DNA of 64,000 nt. It comes from Micromonospora trifolii. GTDB taxonomy: Bacteria; Actinomycetota; Actinomycetes; Mycobacteriales; Micromonosporaceae. Below are positions 39,894 to 47,671 of this stretch, piece by piece. The notes under the pieces are model-generated. The model was not told the DNA's origin. It searched no databases and was given only the letters and a program-made list of their open reading frames with translations. Where the stretch lies: NCBI RefSeq assembly GCF_022229005.1, contig NZ_JAKKFD010000024.1:109054-173053 (forward strand), written 5' to 3'. The first letter of the stretch is position 1. Each line of letters begins with the position of its first letter. Both the position numbers and the translations under genes were made by a program.

Positions 39894-39941
39894 ATGCATG
39901 CAAACAAGCATGCAAACCTGTTTGTAAACTTGTTTGCAAAC
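39894..39941. repeat. Iteron-like array with exact 12-bp period
   Basis: The core (T/C)AAAC ends each of four units, at 39901, 39913, 39925 and 39937. The units read CATGCAAAC, CATGCAAAC, GTTTGTAAAC and GTTTGCAAAC, the last being a perfect palindrome. Nearby at 39989-40002 is a perfect 14-bp palindrome GCTTGCTAGCAAGC preceded by CTTGCTTGCTTG. The array is a candidate binding site for Rep, TraSA or a repressor. Confidence 0.65.
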
Positions 39942-40101
39942 TTCTCTAGGTTCGCGCTGCACCCGCCCACGGCCTTGCTTGCTTGCTAGCTTGCTAGCAA
40001 GCCCGTACCGGACACCTGCCGTCTGGCCGAACAGTCACCAGCGTTGTCGACCGATCGGGCGCCTGCGATGTCGCCAAGCTTGCTGCCGACGAAGGTCTGC
40101 T

Positions 40102-40205
40102 TGATACTGCAACTGCTGTACGCAACGCTGCAACGACCACTGCAAGGAACACTGTAAATATTGCTGTAGCTGATACTGCAAGGATTACAGTCGCTGATAC
40201 TGCAA
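40102..40205. repeat. Cluster of TGATACTGCAA / ACTGCAA repeats
   Basis: TGATACTGCAA is perfect at 40102, 40171 and 40195. ACTGCAA or ACTGTAA also occurs at 40139 and 40151, and the inverted form TTACAGT at 40184-40190. An apparent open frame reads through the repeats but is low-complexity and has no ribosome site. The repeats could be the transfer (clt) locus or part of an origin. Confidence 0.6.
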
Positions 40206-40263
40206 CTGTGGCAGAGTGACGAGCAGCGCAGAGTGTTATACGCTTGGTTTTAGAAGTTGGGAA

Positions 40264-40281
40264 GCGTTGAACGTTCAACGC
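40264..40281. promoter_or_regulatory. Perfect 18-bp palindrome GCGTTGAACGTTCAACGC
   Basis: The palindrome is exact and stands alone 60 bases after the ACTGCAA cluster. Its size and symmetry suit a dimeric regulator or recombination site. No second copy was noticed in the window. Confidence 0.5.
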
Positions 40282-40331
40282 ACCCACGCTCAGGAGTCTG
40301 CGTTCACGTAGTTGAGTGGGCGCAGAGAAAA

Positions 40332-40370
40332 GGGGCCCCCGCTGCGCCGGTAAGCTAACGCGGGAGCCCC
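40332..40370. terminator. GC-rich hairpin left of the 58-residue gene
   Basis: GGGGCCCCCGC pairs with GCGGGAGCCCC with one mismatch. A second imperfect stem (40372-40415) overlaps the 3' end of the 58-residue gene. They may terminate that gene or form a structured origin region. Confidence 0.5.
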
Positions 40371-40391
40371 ACCTGGGGGCCGGGTCACCTA

Positions 40392-40568
40392 CTAGGTGGC
40401 CTGGCCTCCAGACCCATCCCTGAAGTGAGTGATCAGCGAAACCACGGCGATGCCCAACCTGACAACCCAGGTCAGAGCCTTAACGCCGCACTGCCGCAGC
40501 CAACCACGCCTCCTGCGGTTTCGGCCTCGCACCTGCCGAGGCTTGGACCGCTTCCGGGATCGAGCCAT
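40392..40568 (-). CDS. Small basic membrane protein (58 residues), unknown
   Basis: The start at 40568 gives MARSRKRSKPRQVRGRNRRR, a very basic N-terminus, followed by one hydrophobic segment (ALTWVVRLGIAVVSLITHF) and a short tail. It ends at the hairpin 40372-40415. Positively charged single-span peptides are common in conjugative plasmids, but no family is recognised. The 297 bases between it and the next gene hold a divergent intergenic region with no other gene. Confidence 0.5.
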   Translation of the reverse strand: MARSRKRSKPRQVRGRNRRRRGWLRQCGVKALTWVVRLGIAVVSLITHFRDGSGGQAT

Positions 40569-40865
40569 GCTCCACCACCTCACGCGAACTCGGTGTGATC
40601 GCCGTTCTTGATCTTGGCGATTCATCGGTTTTGCGTCGCTCGGGCAGCCGATTATGACTCGCGATAATCATAGACACATCGGCGCCAGGAATTGCAACCG
40701 GACTCAGCGGAAGCTTCGACTCTAAGACTATTCAGCCCGGACTTTGAGCCCGCACCGTGTCGGTGCTTGACGGCAGCCTACGCCTGTTGTATCGCGCACT
40801 CTCCGTGCTGCAGACAATGCATCGCCTCCCGCTTGAACTCCTCTCCGCCGGGTACCGGAGCAGTT

Positions 40866-41309
40866 GTGGCAGAGCAGATGGAACGGCGTTCGGTCGACGA
40901 GGCACACTCGCGGCCGGCCGGGGTGGACGACACGACGGTGGAGGCTCTCGGCGAGTTGAGCAAGGCACTGGAGACGATCCATCGGGTGCGAGGGCACCTC
41001 TACTCGGCGCACCAGCTCGTCGGCGGCGCGGATCTCACCCTCGACCGGGTGGTGAAGCTACTTCGCGAGGCCGGACATGACGAGATGGCCGACCGGGTTG
41101 CGCACGAGCTGATGGGGCGGAACCTGCTACCCGGCCGGTGGACCTTCCAGATCATGGAGGAGTTCGACGACGGCTACTACGCCGCGTTCCAGGAGATCGA
41201 GCGGGACGCGCGGGAGAAGCTGGCGGGCGGTCGGCGGCACATCTTTGAAGCGGAAATGAAGGAGCGGCGCCGCACCCACGGGATGCCGGGGCACGAGGCT
41301 ACGCCGTAG
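40866..41309 (+). CDS. Conserved helical protein of unknown function (147 residues)
   Basis: The GTG at 40866 with GGAG five bases before it is chosen; an ATG lies four codons on. The protein has long amphipathic helices (TVEALGELSKALETIHRVRGH, LDRVVKLLREAGHDEMADRV). The conserved-looking block GRNLLPGRWTFQIMEEFDDG, with YYAAFQEIERDAREKL and EMKERRRTHGMPGHE, follows. Proteins with this block are, to my knowledge, frequent in actinobacteria without assigned function. It ends head-to-head with the glycosyltransferase gene, overlapping by 11 bases. Confidence 0.75.
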   Translation: MAEQMERRSVDEAHSRPAGVDDTTVEALGELSKALETIHRVRGHLYSAHQLVGGADLTLDRVVKLLREAGHDEMADRVAHELMGRNLLPGRWTFQIMEEFDDGYYAAFQEIERDAREKLAGGRRHIFEAEMKERRRTHGMPGHEATP

Positions 41310-42075
41310 CGCTGCCGTCGAAGCCGTTCGGGATCATCGAGGTCAGGGCGTTGGCTCGGGCCTCAATGATCCTCATCCGTGCCTGGTACTCGGCCGGTTC
41401 CCGGTGTGCGGACTGGCTGGTGACCTGTCCGGGCCACTTGCGATAGAGCAGGCCGTACTCCCGGGTGAAGTAGCCCGCGGTGACCGCGTTGGCTGCAAGC
41501 AGGAGGCCGGTGTCCTCGGAGGCGGGCAGGGCCATCCAGCCGCCCAGGGCGAAGACGAGATCCCGCCGCAGGCACAGGGTCGCCGGGTGCACCGATGCTC
41601 GGTAGTCGTTGGTCTTCCAGAACGTCAGGACCGCACCGCGGTCGATGACTCCGCCGGCCGGATCCTTGTCCCATCCGGCGGTCGAGCCGTCCGGCAGCAG
41701 GTCGAGTACCCGCGAGGTGGTCCAGCCGATCTGCGGGTGCGCGTCGAACGCGGCGATGTCCCGAGTGAGCGCGCCGGGAGTCAGCTGATCGTCGGCGTCC
41801 AGGACCTTGATGAGGTCCCCGGAGACTCGGGAGAGCGCGAGGGTACGGGCAACACCAGGCCCACCGGGACGGCCGGTGCCCAGACTGATCCGGGGATCAT
41901 CGGGCAGCGCGTCGACCAGGGCGCCGGTCTGCCCGTCCTCCTGGACGAGCCATTCCCAGTCCCAGCCGTCAGGCATCTCCTGCTTGGCCAACGACTCGTA
42001 GGCGCCAGGCAGGTGCTCGATGCTGGGCGCGTGGACCGGGGTGATGACCGAGACGAGCTGCGTCAAGTTTTCCAC
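41299..42075 (-). CDS. GT2-family glycosyltransferase
   Basis: The 258-residue protein has a GT-A fold start (LVSVITPVHAPSIEHLPGAYES), WEWLVQEDGQTG and the metal-binding KVLDADDQLTPG, followed by the acceptor region (GGWMALPASEDTGLLL). There is no membrane segment. It overlaps the end of the GntR gene by 13 bases, so both are one operon. The donor and acceptor are unknown. A glycosyltransferase is unusual cargo for an AICE and may modify a surface or a small molecule. Confidence 0.85.
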   Translation of the reverse strand: MENLTQLVSVITPVHAPSIEHLPGAYESLAKQEMPDGWDWEWLVQEDGQTGALVDALPDDPRISLGTGRPGGPGVARTLALSRVSGDLIKVLDADDQLTPGALTRDIAAFDAHPQIGWTTSRVLDLLPDGSTAGWDKDPAGGVIDRGAVLTFWKTNDYRASVHPATLCLRRDLVFALGGWMALPASEDTGLLLAANAVTAGYFTREYGLLYRKWPGQVTSQSAHREPAEYQARMRIIEARANALTSMIPNGFDGSATA

Positions 42076-42884
42076 CGCTGGAGTCTGTGGGAGTAGACAA
42101 GCTCGGTGCGGTCACCCGGCATCACCACATCGGCGACCTCGACGACCCGGCCGGTGGTGTCGGTCGAGGTCTTTCGCACGGTGAGCACGGAGACGCCCGG
42201 GTCGATGTCCAGCAACTCGGCCTCATCCGGCGACGGCGGACGCGCCCGGATCTCGTCGTCGATCCGATCCAACTCGATACCCAGCGTGTAGAGCTGATGC
42301 TGCGTGCCCCCCGGCCACGGTTCCTTGCCCGCGTCGAGCAGGTCCAGGTTCGCGGCCACCAGGTCGTAGGGCAGGTAGGAGTACGACACGGTCAACGGCG
42401 CGTTCTCGTGCCGCGACGACGTCCAGTAGACCCGGCGCAGTAGCGGCGCACCCGGCTCGACCTGCAAGGCCGCCGCCATCTCCGCATCCGCCTCCACCCG
42501 AGAGTATTCGGCGTGGAACTTCAGGTCGTCGACAGTCAGGCCGGTGTCGTGTTCGGTGGCGCCAGTCTTCAGCCGCTCGTCCTCGTCGAGCAGGACGCGA
42601 TCCTTCTCCCACTGGTACCGCTCGGTGTTGCGACGGCGTACCCGCTGGCGGGGTGCCCGCACGTAGGTGCCGCGCCCCTGCTCCGCGCGGACCAGGCCCC
42701 ATTCCCGGAGCTGCCGGATGGCGTTGCGGACGCTCGTTCGGGACAGGCCCGAGGTGTCGGCCAACTCGGTCTCGCTGGGCATCAGGGTGCCGGGGGCCAG
42801 TTCGCCGCTCACGATCTTCGCCCGCAACTCCTCCGCGAGTTGCAGGTAGCGAGGGCGCCAGTCCCGGCCTTGCACACCGGTCAC
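42063..42884 (-). CDS. GntR-family repressor with UTRA domain (KorSA-like)
   Basis: The GTG at 42884 is preferred (GGGGG upstream); longer versions lose similarity. The 273 residues have the winged helix-turn-helix (LAPGTLMPSETELADTSGLS, RTSVRNAIRQLREWGLVRAE, GRGTYVRAP) and a UTRA effector domain (EPGAPLLRRVYWTSS, YLPYDLVAANL, PGVSVLTVRKTSTD). It is the full-length GntR/HutC type used as KorSA in pSAM2. It is followed by the glycosyltransferase gene, so it could regulate either that or the element. Confidence 0.9.
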   Translation of the reverse strand: MTGVQGRDWRPRYLQLAEELRAKIVSGELAPGTLMPSETELADTSGLSRTSVRNAIRQLREWGLVRAEQGRGTYVRAPRQRVRRRNTERYQWEKDRVLLDEDERLKTGATEHDTGLTVDDLKFHAEYSRVEADAEMAAALQVEPGAPLLRRVYWTSSRHENAPLTVSYSYLPYDLVAANLDLLDAGKEPWPGGTQHQLYTLGIELDRIDDEIRARPPSPDEAELLDIDPGVSVLTVRKTSTDTTGRVVEVADVVMPGDRTELVYSHRLQRWKT

Positions 42885-43033
42885 CGTACCCCCTAGACGT
42901 TCCAACGTCTGCCAGGTGGTGCCGCCAGCGGGCCGCTCAGGAACCGGCGGTACGGCTGCCGCTGCTCGCGGTGGCCGCGCAGGGCGCAGGCCAGGAGTAC
43001 GAGGAACGGCTGAGCCCCGACGCGTATTGGCGT

Positions 43034-43363
43034 TCACCGCGTCTCTCCGGCCCGCTCGCCGCCTTCTGCAGGTGTCAGCATCTCCAGCTCGTCGATGAGC
43101 CGATCCACCTGCGCGGGCGACAGAAGCACGGTCTGCGTCGCGCCGTATCGGGTCGCATCGAGCTTCACAGCCAGGTCCCGGCGGGCGAACCGGTCGACGA
43201 CCAGTTGGACGGTGACCCAGCCGGTCCGCTCCCGTCCAATGGTGGAGAGAAGCCCGCGGTGCATCGGGTCGTTCGGTCCACAGCCCCGACACCACACGGG
43301 GCACACGACCGGCGCGATCGACAACGGCGACCGGCCCTCTGGAATGGCAGCACCCTCACTCAT
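43034..43363 (-). CDS. DUF6907-like small protein (109 residues)
   Basis: The start at 43363 overlaps the previous gene's stop by eight bases. The protein has a Cys/His/Trp motif (CPVWCRGCGPNDPMHRG) and then a beta-rich C-terminal half (WVTVQLVVDRFARRDLAVK, LSPAQVDRLIDELEML). Together with its neighbour it forms a paralogous pair. The family is frequent in actinobacterial elements and has no known role. The Cys/His cluster could bind a metal. Confidence 0.7.
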   Translation of the reverse strand: MSEGAAIPEGRSPLSIAPVVCPVWCRGCGPNDPMHRGLLSTIGRERTGWVTVQLVVDRFARRDLAVKLDATRYGATQTVLLSPAQVDRLIDELEMLTPAEGGERAGETR

Positions 43364-43691
43364 CGCCGGCCACCTCTTGCCCGGTGACCTGGGCCAGTGA
43401 TCCGCGAAGTTGCTCAACCAGTTGGGCCGCTTGCGGCAAGGACAACTCTGCCCAGGCGTTCCCAGCCCTGCACGTCACGTGCACGCCGACCATGGGACCA
43501 CCCAGAGCCTCACTACTGATGAGGTACGTGACGACAAGGCCGCCCGCCCGACTGTCGCCCGCCCGTTGCATTGAGCCGCGATGACGGCGGGCCATATGCG
43601 TCATCACCGGCGGCACCAGGTAGCCGCAGCGATCGGGGGCGCACCAGTCCGGGTGGATCGTGACGGCGGCCGGCTTGTCCGTACGACTCAT
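43356..43691 (-). CDS. DUF6907-like small protein (111 residues)
   Basis: The start is set at 43691 (MSRTDKPAAVTIHPDWCAPD). The HPDWCAPDRC motif, an AxxHRG sequence (ARRHRG) and the VGVHVTCRAGNAWAELSLPQ C-terminal half parallel the downstream paralogue. The open frame continues upstream with a Cys-pair segment (ICPGCQQRRSVEFSRGFYD) that could belong to a longer form or to a decayed gene. No function is known. Confidence 0.65.
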   Translation of the reverse strand: MSRTDKPAAVTIHPDWCAPDRCGYLVPPVMTHMARRHRGSMQRAGDSRAGGLVVTYLISSEALGGPMVGVHVTCRAGNAWAELSLPQAAQLVEQLRGSLAQVTGQEVAGDE

Positions 43692-44205
43692 CGCGGCCAC
43701 CGCCCGCCGTTGCCTCGAAAGAGTTGGGCCCGCGTCATCAAGGGCGCATACCGCAGCGCAGGAAATCCACGGGTGGCGTCCGTCGACCACCGCGGCGAGG
43801 AGGTCGTAGAAGCCGCGCGAGAACTCGACTGACCGACGCTGCTGGCACCCAGGGCAGATGGGCGCCTTCGGGACCAGCAGGACGAGAGCCAATGGTGTCG
43901 ACGATGGGAGCCGGACATCGCACCTCCGCAGGTAGGCGGGGACCGGTGGCCAGCCACGGGGGAATGCGGCCGGCCACCGGCCCGGATGAGGGCGCGGCGC
44001 ACCGCCCGACGCCGGACGGGTCGGGTATCGCCGAGCCAACTTGTATGCGCGACTACCGCAACCGGTCCGACAGGACGCCGCGCACCAGGTGCGACCAGAG
44101 CAGTCGCGAGACCACCCCTGACACGAGCCGTCACCCCAGCCGCACATCAAGAAACGTATCTACAAGTGGACGAGTTGTCTAGACGTCGAAACGGGTCACT
44201 TGGTT
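43692..44205. other. Intergenic region, possibly with a decayed gene
   Basis: No gene is convincingly supported in these 514 bases. In the minus-strand frame that continues into the DUF6907-like gene, residues with a CPGC pair (43800-43900) look protein-like but have no start or ribosome site. The right end holds the operator region of the short GntR gene. Confidence 0.5.
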
Positions 44206-44227
44206 GGCACTTGGTAAGACAAGTGCC
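44206..44227 (+). promoter_or_regulatory. Operator upstream of the short GntR gene
   Basis: GGCACTTG and CAAGTGCC (8-bp perfect arms) flank GTAAGA, 16 bases before the GTG start. The 19-base left part is the same as the operator at 39597-39614 apart from one inserted base and one change. A further ACTTGG direct repeat lies at 44198-44203. It likely mediates autoregulation. Confidence 0.7.
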
Positions 44228-44242
44228 AGGTACGGTGAGCAG

Positions 44243-44665
44243 GTGCCCACCCCGCACCAGGGACAGCCCCGCTTCCGCGTCATCGCCGAAGAGCTGAGAG
44301 AACGCATCGAGAGCGGCGTCATCCCGCCCGGAGCCCTCTTGCCGGCCGAGAGCGCGCTCACCGCCGAATTCCGGGTAGCGCGCGGCACAGTTCGTCAGGC
44401 AATAGCCGCGTTACGCGAGACAGGCTTGGTCGCCACCGAACACGGCCGAGGAACCTACGCAACCCTCCGCCAGCACGAGCGTGGGCTAGACGAGGGTTCC
44501 GAGACGGAAACACAACAGCGCCAGGTCGCCGCTGACGCAGAGCTAGCAGCCCTTTTCGCTGTCGAGGTGGGCGCGGCCCTGATGGAACAACAGAGCCTCA
44601 CTCGAACAAACGGAGCCGTCGGAACAGTCGTCAGAACCTACCGACTACTTCAGACAGAGCGGTAA
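44243..44665 (+). CDS. Short GntR-family regulator
   Basis: The GTG at 44243 is chosen because it puts the palindromic operator upstream; a TTG 39 bases earlier is also open. The 140 residues have the GntR wing-helix (RVIAEELRERIESGVIPPGA, AEFRVARGTVRQAIAALRET, HGRGTYATL). Only about 65 residues follow it (EVGAALMEQQSLTRTNG), far short of a full UTRA domain. It is either a minimal repressor or a truncated one. The shared operator suggests that this protein, rather than the larger GntR, controls the pra-like gene. Confidence 0.8.
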   Translation: MPTPHQGQPRFRVIAEELRERIESGVIPPGALLPAESALTAEFRVARGTVRQAIAALRETGLVATEHGRGTYATLRQHERGLDEGSETETQQRQVAADAELAALFAVEVGAALMEQQSLTRTNGAVGTVVRTYRLLQTER

Positions 44666-45021
44666 AGCAGTCCGCACCTTCGATACGTCCTCAAGGCGGC
44701 CCTAAGCGGGCCGCCCGGGCGCGTGTCCGTCGCTCCGCTAGCGCACCGACTCCGCCCATGACACGCCGGGCGGCCGGCGCGGGAAGCGGAAGCCCAAGGG
44801 CCGCCGCAGAACAACAGGGTGTTGACCGGCATGGGGTTGGTGGCCGGCAGATGGCCGGGCCGCGCGTCCAGCACCGCGGCGTAAAGCACACTCCGGCCGC
44901 GCGGGAGAACTGGCGGCGATTACGGGGTTGCGGTAGTGCGCCTCCGGCGGGGGCGTCTCGGCTCCAGGATCGCACGGGGTCCGTGGGGGCTCACGGTCCC
45001 GTGGGGTGGCGGTACGCCATT

Positions 45022-45070
45022 CCCGTCTGCCATCGACCCGGGCAAGTCGAGCGGGTCGATGGCAGACGGG
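45022..45070. terminator. Perfect 18-bp inverted repeat before the STAND gene
   Basis: CCCGTCTGCCATCGACCC and its exact complement flank a 13-base loop. It lies in the otherwise empty 44666-45162 interval, about 360 bases after the short GntR gene and 90 before the NTPase gene. It may be a terminator or a REP-type element. TATACC-like AT-rich sequence at 45091-45096 may be part of the NTPase promoter. Confidence 0.6.
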
Positions 45071-45162
45071 GCAGGTTCGGCGCGATGTTGTATACCGATA
45101 GTGAGCGCGGAGTGTCAGATACCGGTCTCTCCCAAGAACATCACGGTGGGCATCATGGTCAG

Positions 45163-47580
45163 ATGGCCGGGTCACGGGTAGGGAAATCCCCATGGTTCTG
45201 GGGGCTGCTGGGCATCGCTGCGGTTGGGCTGGCTCTGGCCATCCGGCTTGATGCGGCGGGTTATTTTGCGGATGGGGGCCGCGCGGCGAAAGGCTGGGAC
45301 TGGATCGAGCGCGCGTCCTGGCTCGCGGGCATAGTTGCCCTCCTGGTCACCACGGTTACCGCTCGTACGGCTGCCCAATCCCCAACGCCGCCGACCAATG
45401 CTGGACCGGCGCCGAGGGTCAATGCGTTGCCGTTGGTACGGGATGTCACCGCCCGGCAGGCATTGGGTGTTCATCCGGCGATCCCGCTGGACGCCACGGC
45501 GGACGACCGGTTGTCGGCGGAGTTGCCGTTGTATGTGCCTCGGGATCGTGACGTGGATGTGCGTACCGCGCTGACCCGGATGAGCGCCACTGGCGGTTTC
45601 TTGCTGTTGGTCGGACCGCCAGCTTCGGGTAAGACCCGGTGCGCCGCCGAGGCGATGCAGCAACTGCTGGGCAAGTGGCGGCTGTGTTTGTGGTCGGCGG
45701 GGCATGACCCGGAGTCTTTGCTCGATGCTGGCACCGTTCTCCGACGCACAGTAGTCTGGTTGGACGATCTTCACGAACTGTTGGAGCCCAGCGCATCGGT
45801 CACCGTCTCCACCTCAGCTGCGGGTGGCTCCAATCCTCGTCATCGTCGGTTGACGTCGGAGCTGATTCGGAGGCTGCTACTGCCGGAGAACGGGCCGGTC
45901 ATTCTGATGGGCACGACCTGGCCGGAGAAACGGGACCGGTTTTCCGACATGCCGGACGCCGTTGAGGCGGACTTGTTCGCTGACGCTCGCAAGGTGGTCG
46001 GCATGGCCGAGCAGATCGACATGGTACCACTATTCTCCGAGGCGGAGTGGGACCGGGCAGTGGCGCTGAGCGGCGGTGATCCTCGGTTAGCCGAAGCCGT
46101 GGAGCACGGGAAAGGTCGAGCATTGCCGGCGACATTGGCCAGCGCCCGTGAGTTGATTCGGCGGTGGCGTCACGGCGGTGATGCATATGGGCAGGCGGTA
46201 ATCTCCGCCGCCGTTGACGTCCGGCGTTGTGGGCACCCCGAGCCAATCCCTCTTTCTTTGCTAGAGGGCTTGGCCGAGCGCTACCTCACCGGATGGCATC
46301 GTGCCACTGCCGCACCGGATGCTTGGTTCAGTGAGGCGCTGGCATGGGCGTGTAGACCTGTACGCGGCGATATTTCTGCCCTGGCTCCGTCTGGTTCCAG
46401 CATTGGCATCGTCGACGGTTACCGAATCTCTGACATGCTTCTTGACCATGCCTCATTAGATCCGGAAATCGGTGCGGTGTCTGACAAAGTTCGGCGCTAT
46501 GTAGCCGAGCATGCCGACGGCTTAGTCTGCTGGAACCTATTGGCGCGCGCTTATCAGGCGGGGAAGCTAGACATAGCCGAACTCGCCGGCCGGCGAGGTG
46601 CCCAGGCCGGCGACGCACGCAGCCTTTACAACTTGGGGGTTTTGCTGACCGGAAGTGGTCGGGTCGAGGAGGCGGAGGCGTTGTTCCGCCGGGCGGCCGA
46701 CGCTGGCGACGTAGACGCGCTGAACAATCTAGGGGTTTTGCGAGCCGGAGCTGGTCGGGCTGAGGAGGCGGAAGCGTTGTACCGCCGGGCGATCGATGCT
46801 GGCCAAGTAAAGGCGCTGAACAACCTAGGGGTTTTGCGAGCCGGAGCTGGTCGGGCTGAGGAGGCGGAAGCGTTGTACCGCCGGGCAATCGATGCTGGCG
46901 ACGTAGACGCGCTGATCAGCCTGGCGAACATGCTGGCCGAGGATGGTCGGGGTGAGGAGGCGGAAGCGTTGTACCGCCGGGCGGTCGACGCCGGCCACGT
47001 GAGAGCGCTGTTTAACCTGGCGAACTTGCTGGCCGAGGATGGTCGGCTTGAGGAGGCGGAAGCGTTGTACCGCCGGGCGGTCGACGCCGGCGACGTTTAC
47101 GCGCTGAATAACCTGGCACTCCTGCTGGCCCGGGCCGGTCAGGTTGAGGAGGCGGAGGCGTTGTACCGCCGGGCGATCGATGCTGGACAGGTAGAGGCGC
47201 TGAACAACCTGGCGATCCTGCTGGCCGAGGATGGTCGGCTTGAGGACGCGGAGGCGTGGTACCGACGCGCGGCCGATGCCGGCCATTTGGACGCGTCATT
47301 CAACCTGGCGCTCCTACTGGCCCAGGGTGGTCGGCTTGAGGACGCAGAGACGTGGTACCGACGCGCGGCCGATGCTGGCCACGCCAACGCGCTGAACAAC
47401 CTGGCGAACATGCTGGCCAGGCGTGGTCGGTTTCAGGAGGCAGAGGCGTTGTACCGGCGGGCGGCCGATACTGGTGATTTGATCGCGCTGAACAACCTGG
47501 CGACTCTATTGGCCGAACATGACAAAGCTGAGGCAGGCGGCCACGTCGCGAACCCTCCGGGCGAAGGACGATTCTTCTGA
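45163..47580 (+). CDS. Membrane-anchored STAND-like P-loop NTPase with nine TPR/Sel1-like repeats
   Basis: The ATG at 45163 gives 805 residues; the open frame extends upstream without similarity. Two hydrophobic helices (about 11-28 and 52-68) lead to an NTPase with Walker A GPPASGKT (151-158) and Walker B VVWLDDLHELL (Asp201/202). A helical arm follows, and from residue 487 nine and a half units of 32 residues (NNLGVLRAGAGRAEEAEALY-type). This is the signal-transducing STAND layout: membrane part, switch NTPase, repeat sensor. No known enzymatic effector is fused. It is convergent with a Ser/Thr kinase gene 91 bases away. A defence or conflict-signalling role is inferred. Confidence 0.85.
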   Translation: MAGSRVGKSPWFWGLLGIAAVGLALAIRLDAAGYFADGGRAAKGWDWIERASWLAGIVALLVTTVTARTAAQSPTPPTNAGPAPRVNALPLVRDVTARQALGVHPAIPLDATADDRLSAELPLYVPRDRDVDVRTALTRMSATGGFLLLVGPPASGKTRCAAEAMQQLLGKWRLCLWSAGHDPESLLDAGTVLRRTVVWLDDLHELLEPSASVTVSTSAAGGSNPRHRRLTSELIRRLLLPENGPVILMGTTWPEKRDRFSDMPDAVEADLFADARKVVGMAEQIDMVPLFSEAEWDRAVALSGGDPRLAEAVEHGKGRALPATLASARELIRRWRHGGDAYGQAVISAAVDVRRCGHPEPIPLSLLEGLAERYLTGWHRATAAPDAWFSEALAWACRPVRGDISALAPSGSSIGIVDGYRISDMLLDHASLDPEIGAVSDKVRRYVAEHADGLVCWNLLARAYQAGKLDIAELAGRRGAQAGDARSLYNLGVLLTGSGRVEEAEALFRRAADAGDVDALNNLGVLRAGAGRAEEAEALYRRAIDAGQVKALNNLGVLRAGAGRAEEAEALYRRAIDAGDVDALISLANMLAEDGRGEEAEALYRRAVDAGHVRALFNLANLLAEDGRLEEAEALYRRAVDAGDVYALNNLALLLARAGQVEEAEALYRRAIDAGQVEALNNLAILLAEDGRLEDAEAWYRRAADAGHLDASFNLALLLAQGGRLEDAETWYRRAADAGHANALNNLANMLARRGRFQEAEALYRRAADTGDLIALNNLATLLAEHDKAEAGGHVANPPGEGRFF

Positions 47581-47671
47581 GCGGCTAATTGGGTGAGGGC
47601 TGCGATGCCCAAGGTTAGCTTGGCGCGTTATTTAGGGCACTCGGAGTGGTGATTGGGTGCTCGTGCGCAGA

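Noticed and set aside
39994..40287. 97-codon minus-strand frame rich in Ala/Val/Thr
   Set aside because: It is created by the ACTGCAA repeats, has no ribosome site and crosses a perfect palindrome. The region is better read as a repeat cluster.
44758..45162. N-terminal extension of the NTPase by 135 codons
   Set aside because: The stretch contains the 18-bp inverted repeat and AT-rich promoter-like sequence and gives a Gly/Arg-rich low-complexity peptide. The membrane helix start at 45163 is more sensible.
46621..47560. Repeats that might look like a CRISPR or satellite array
   Set aside because: They are 96-bp coding repeats in frame, each encoding a TPR/Sel1-like unit, with no spacer structure. 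No CRISPR array was seen in the window.
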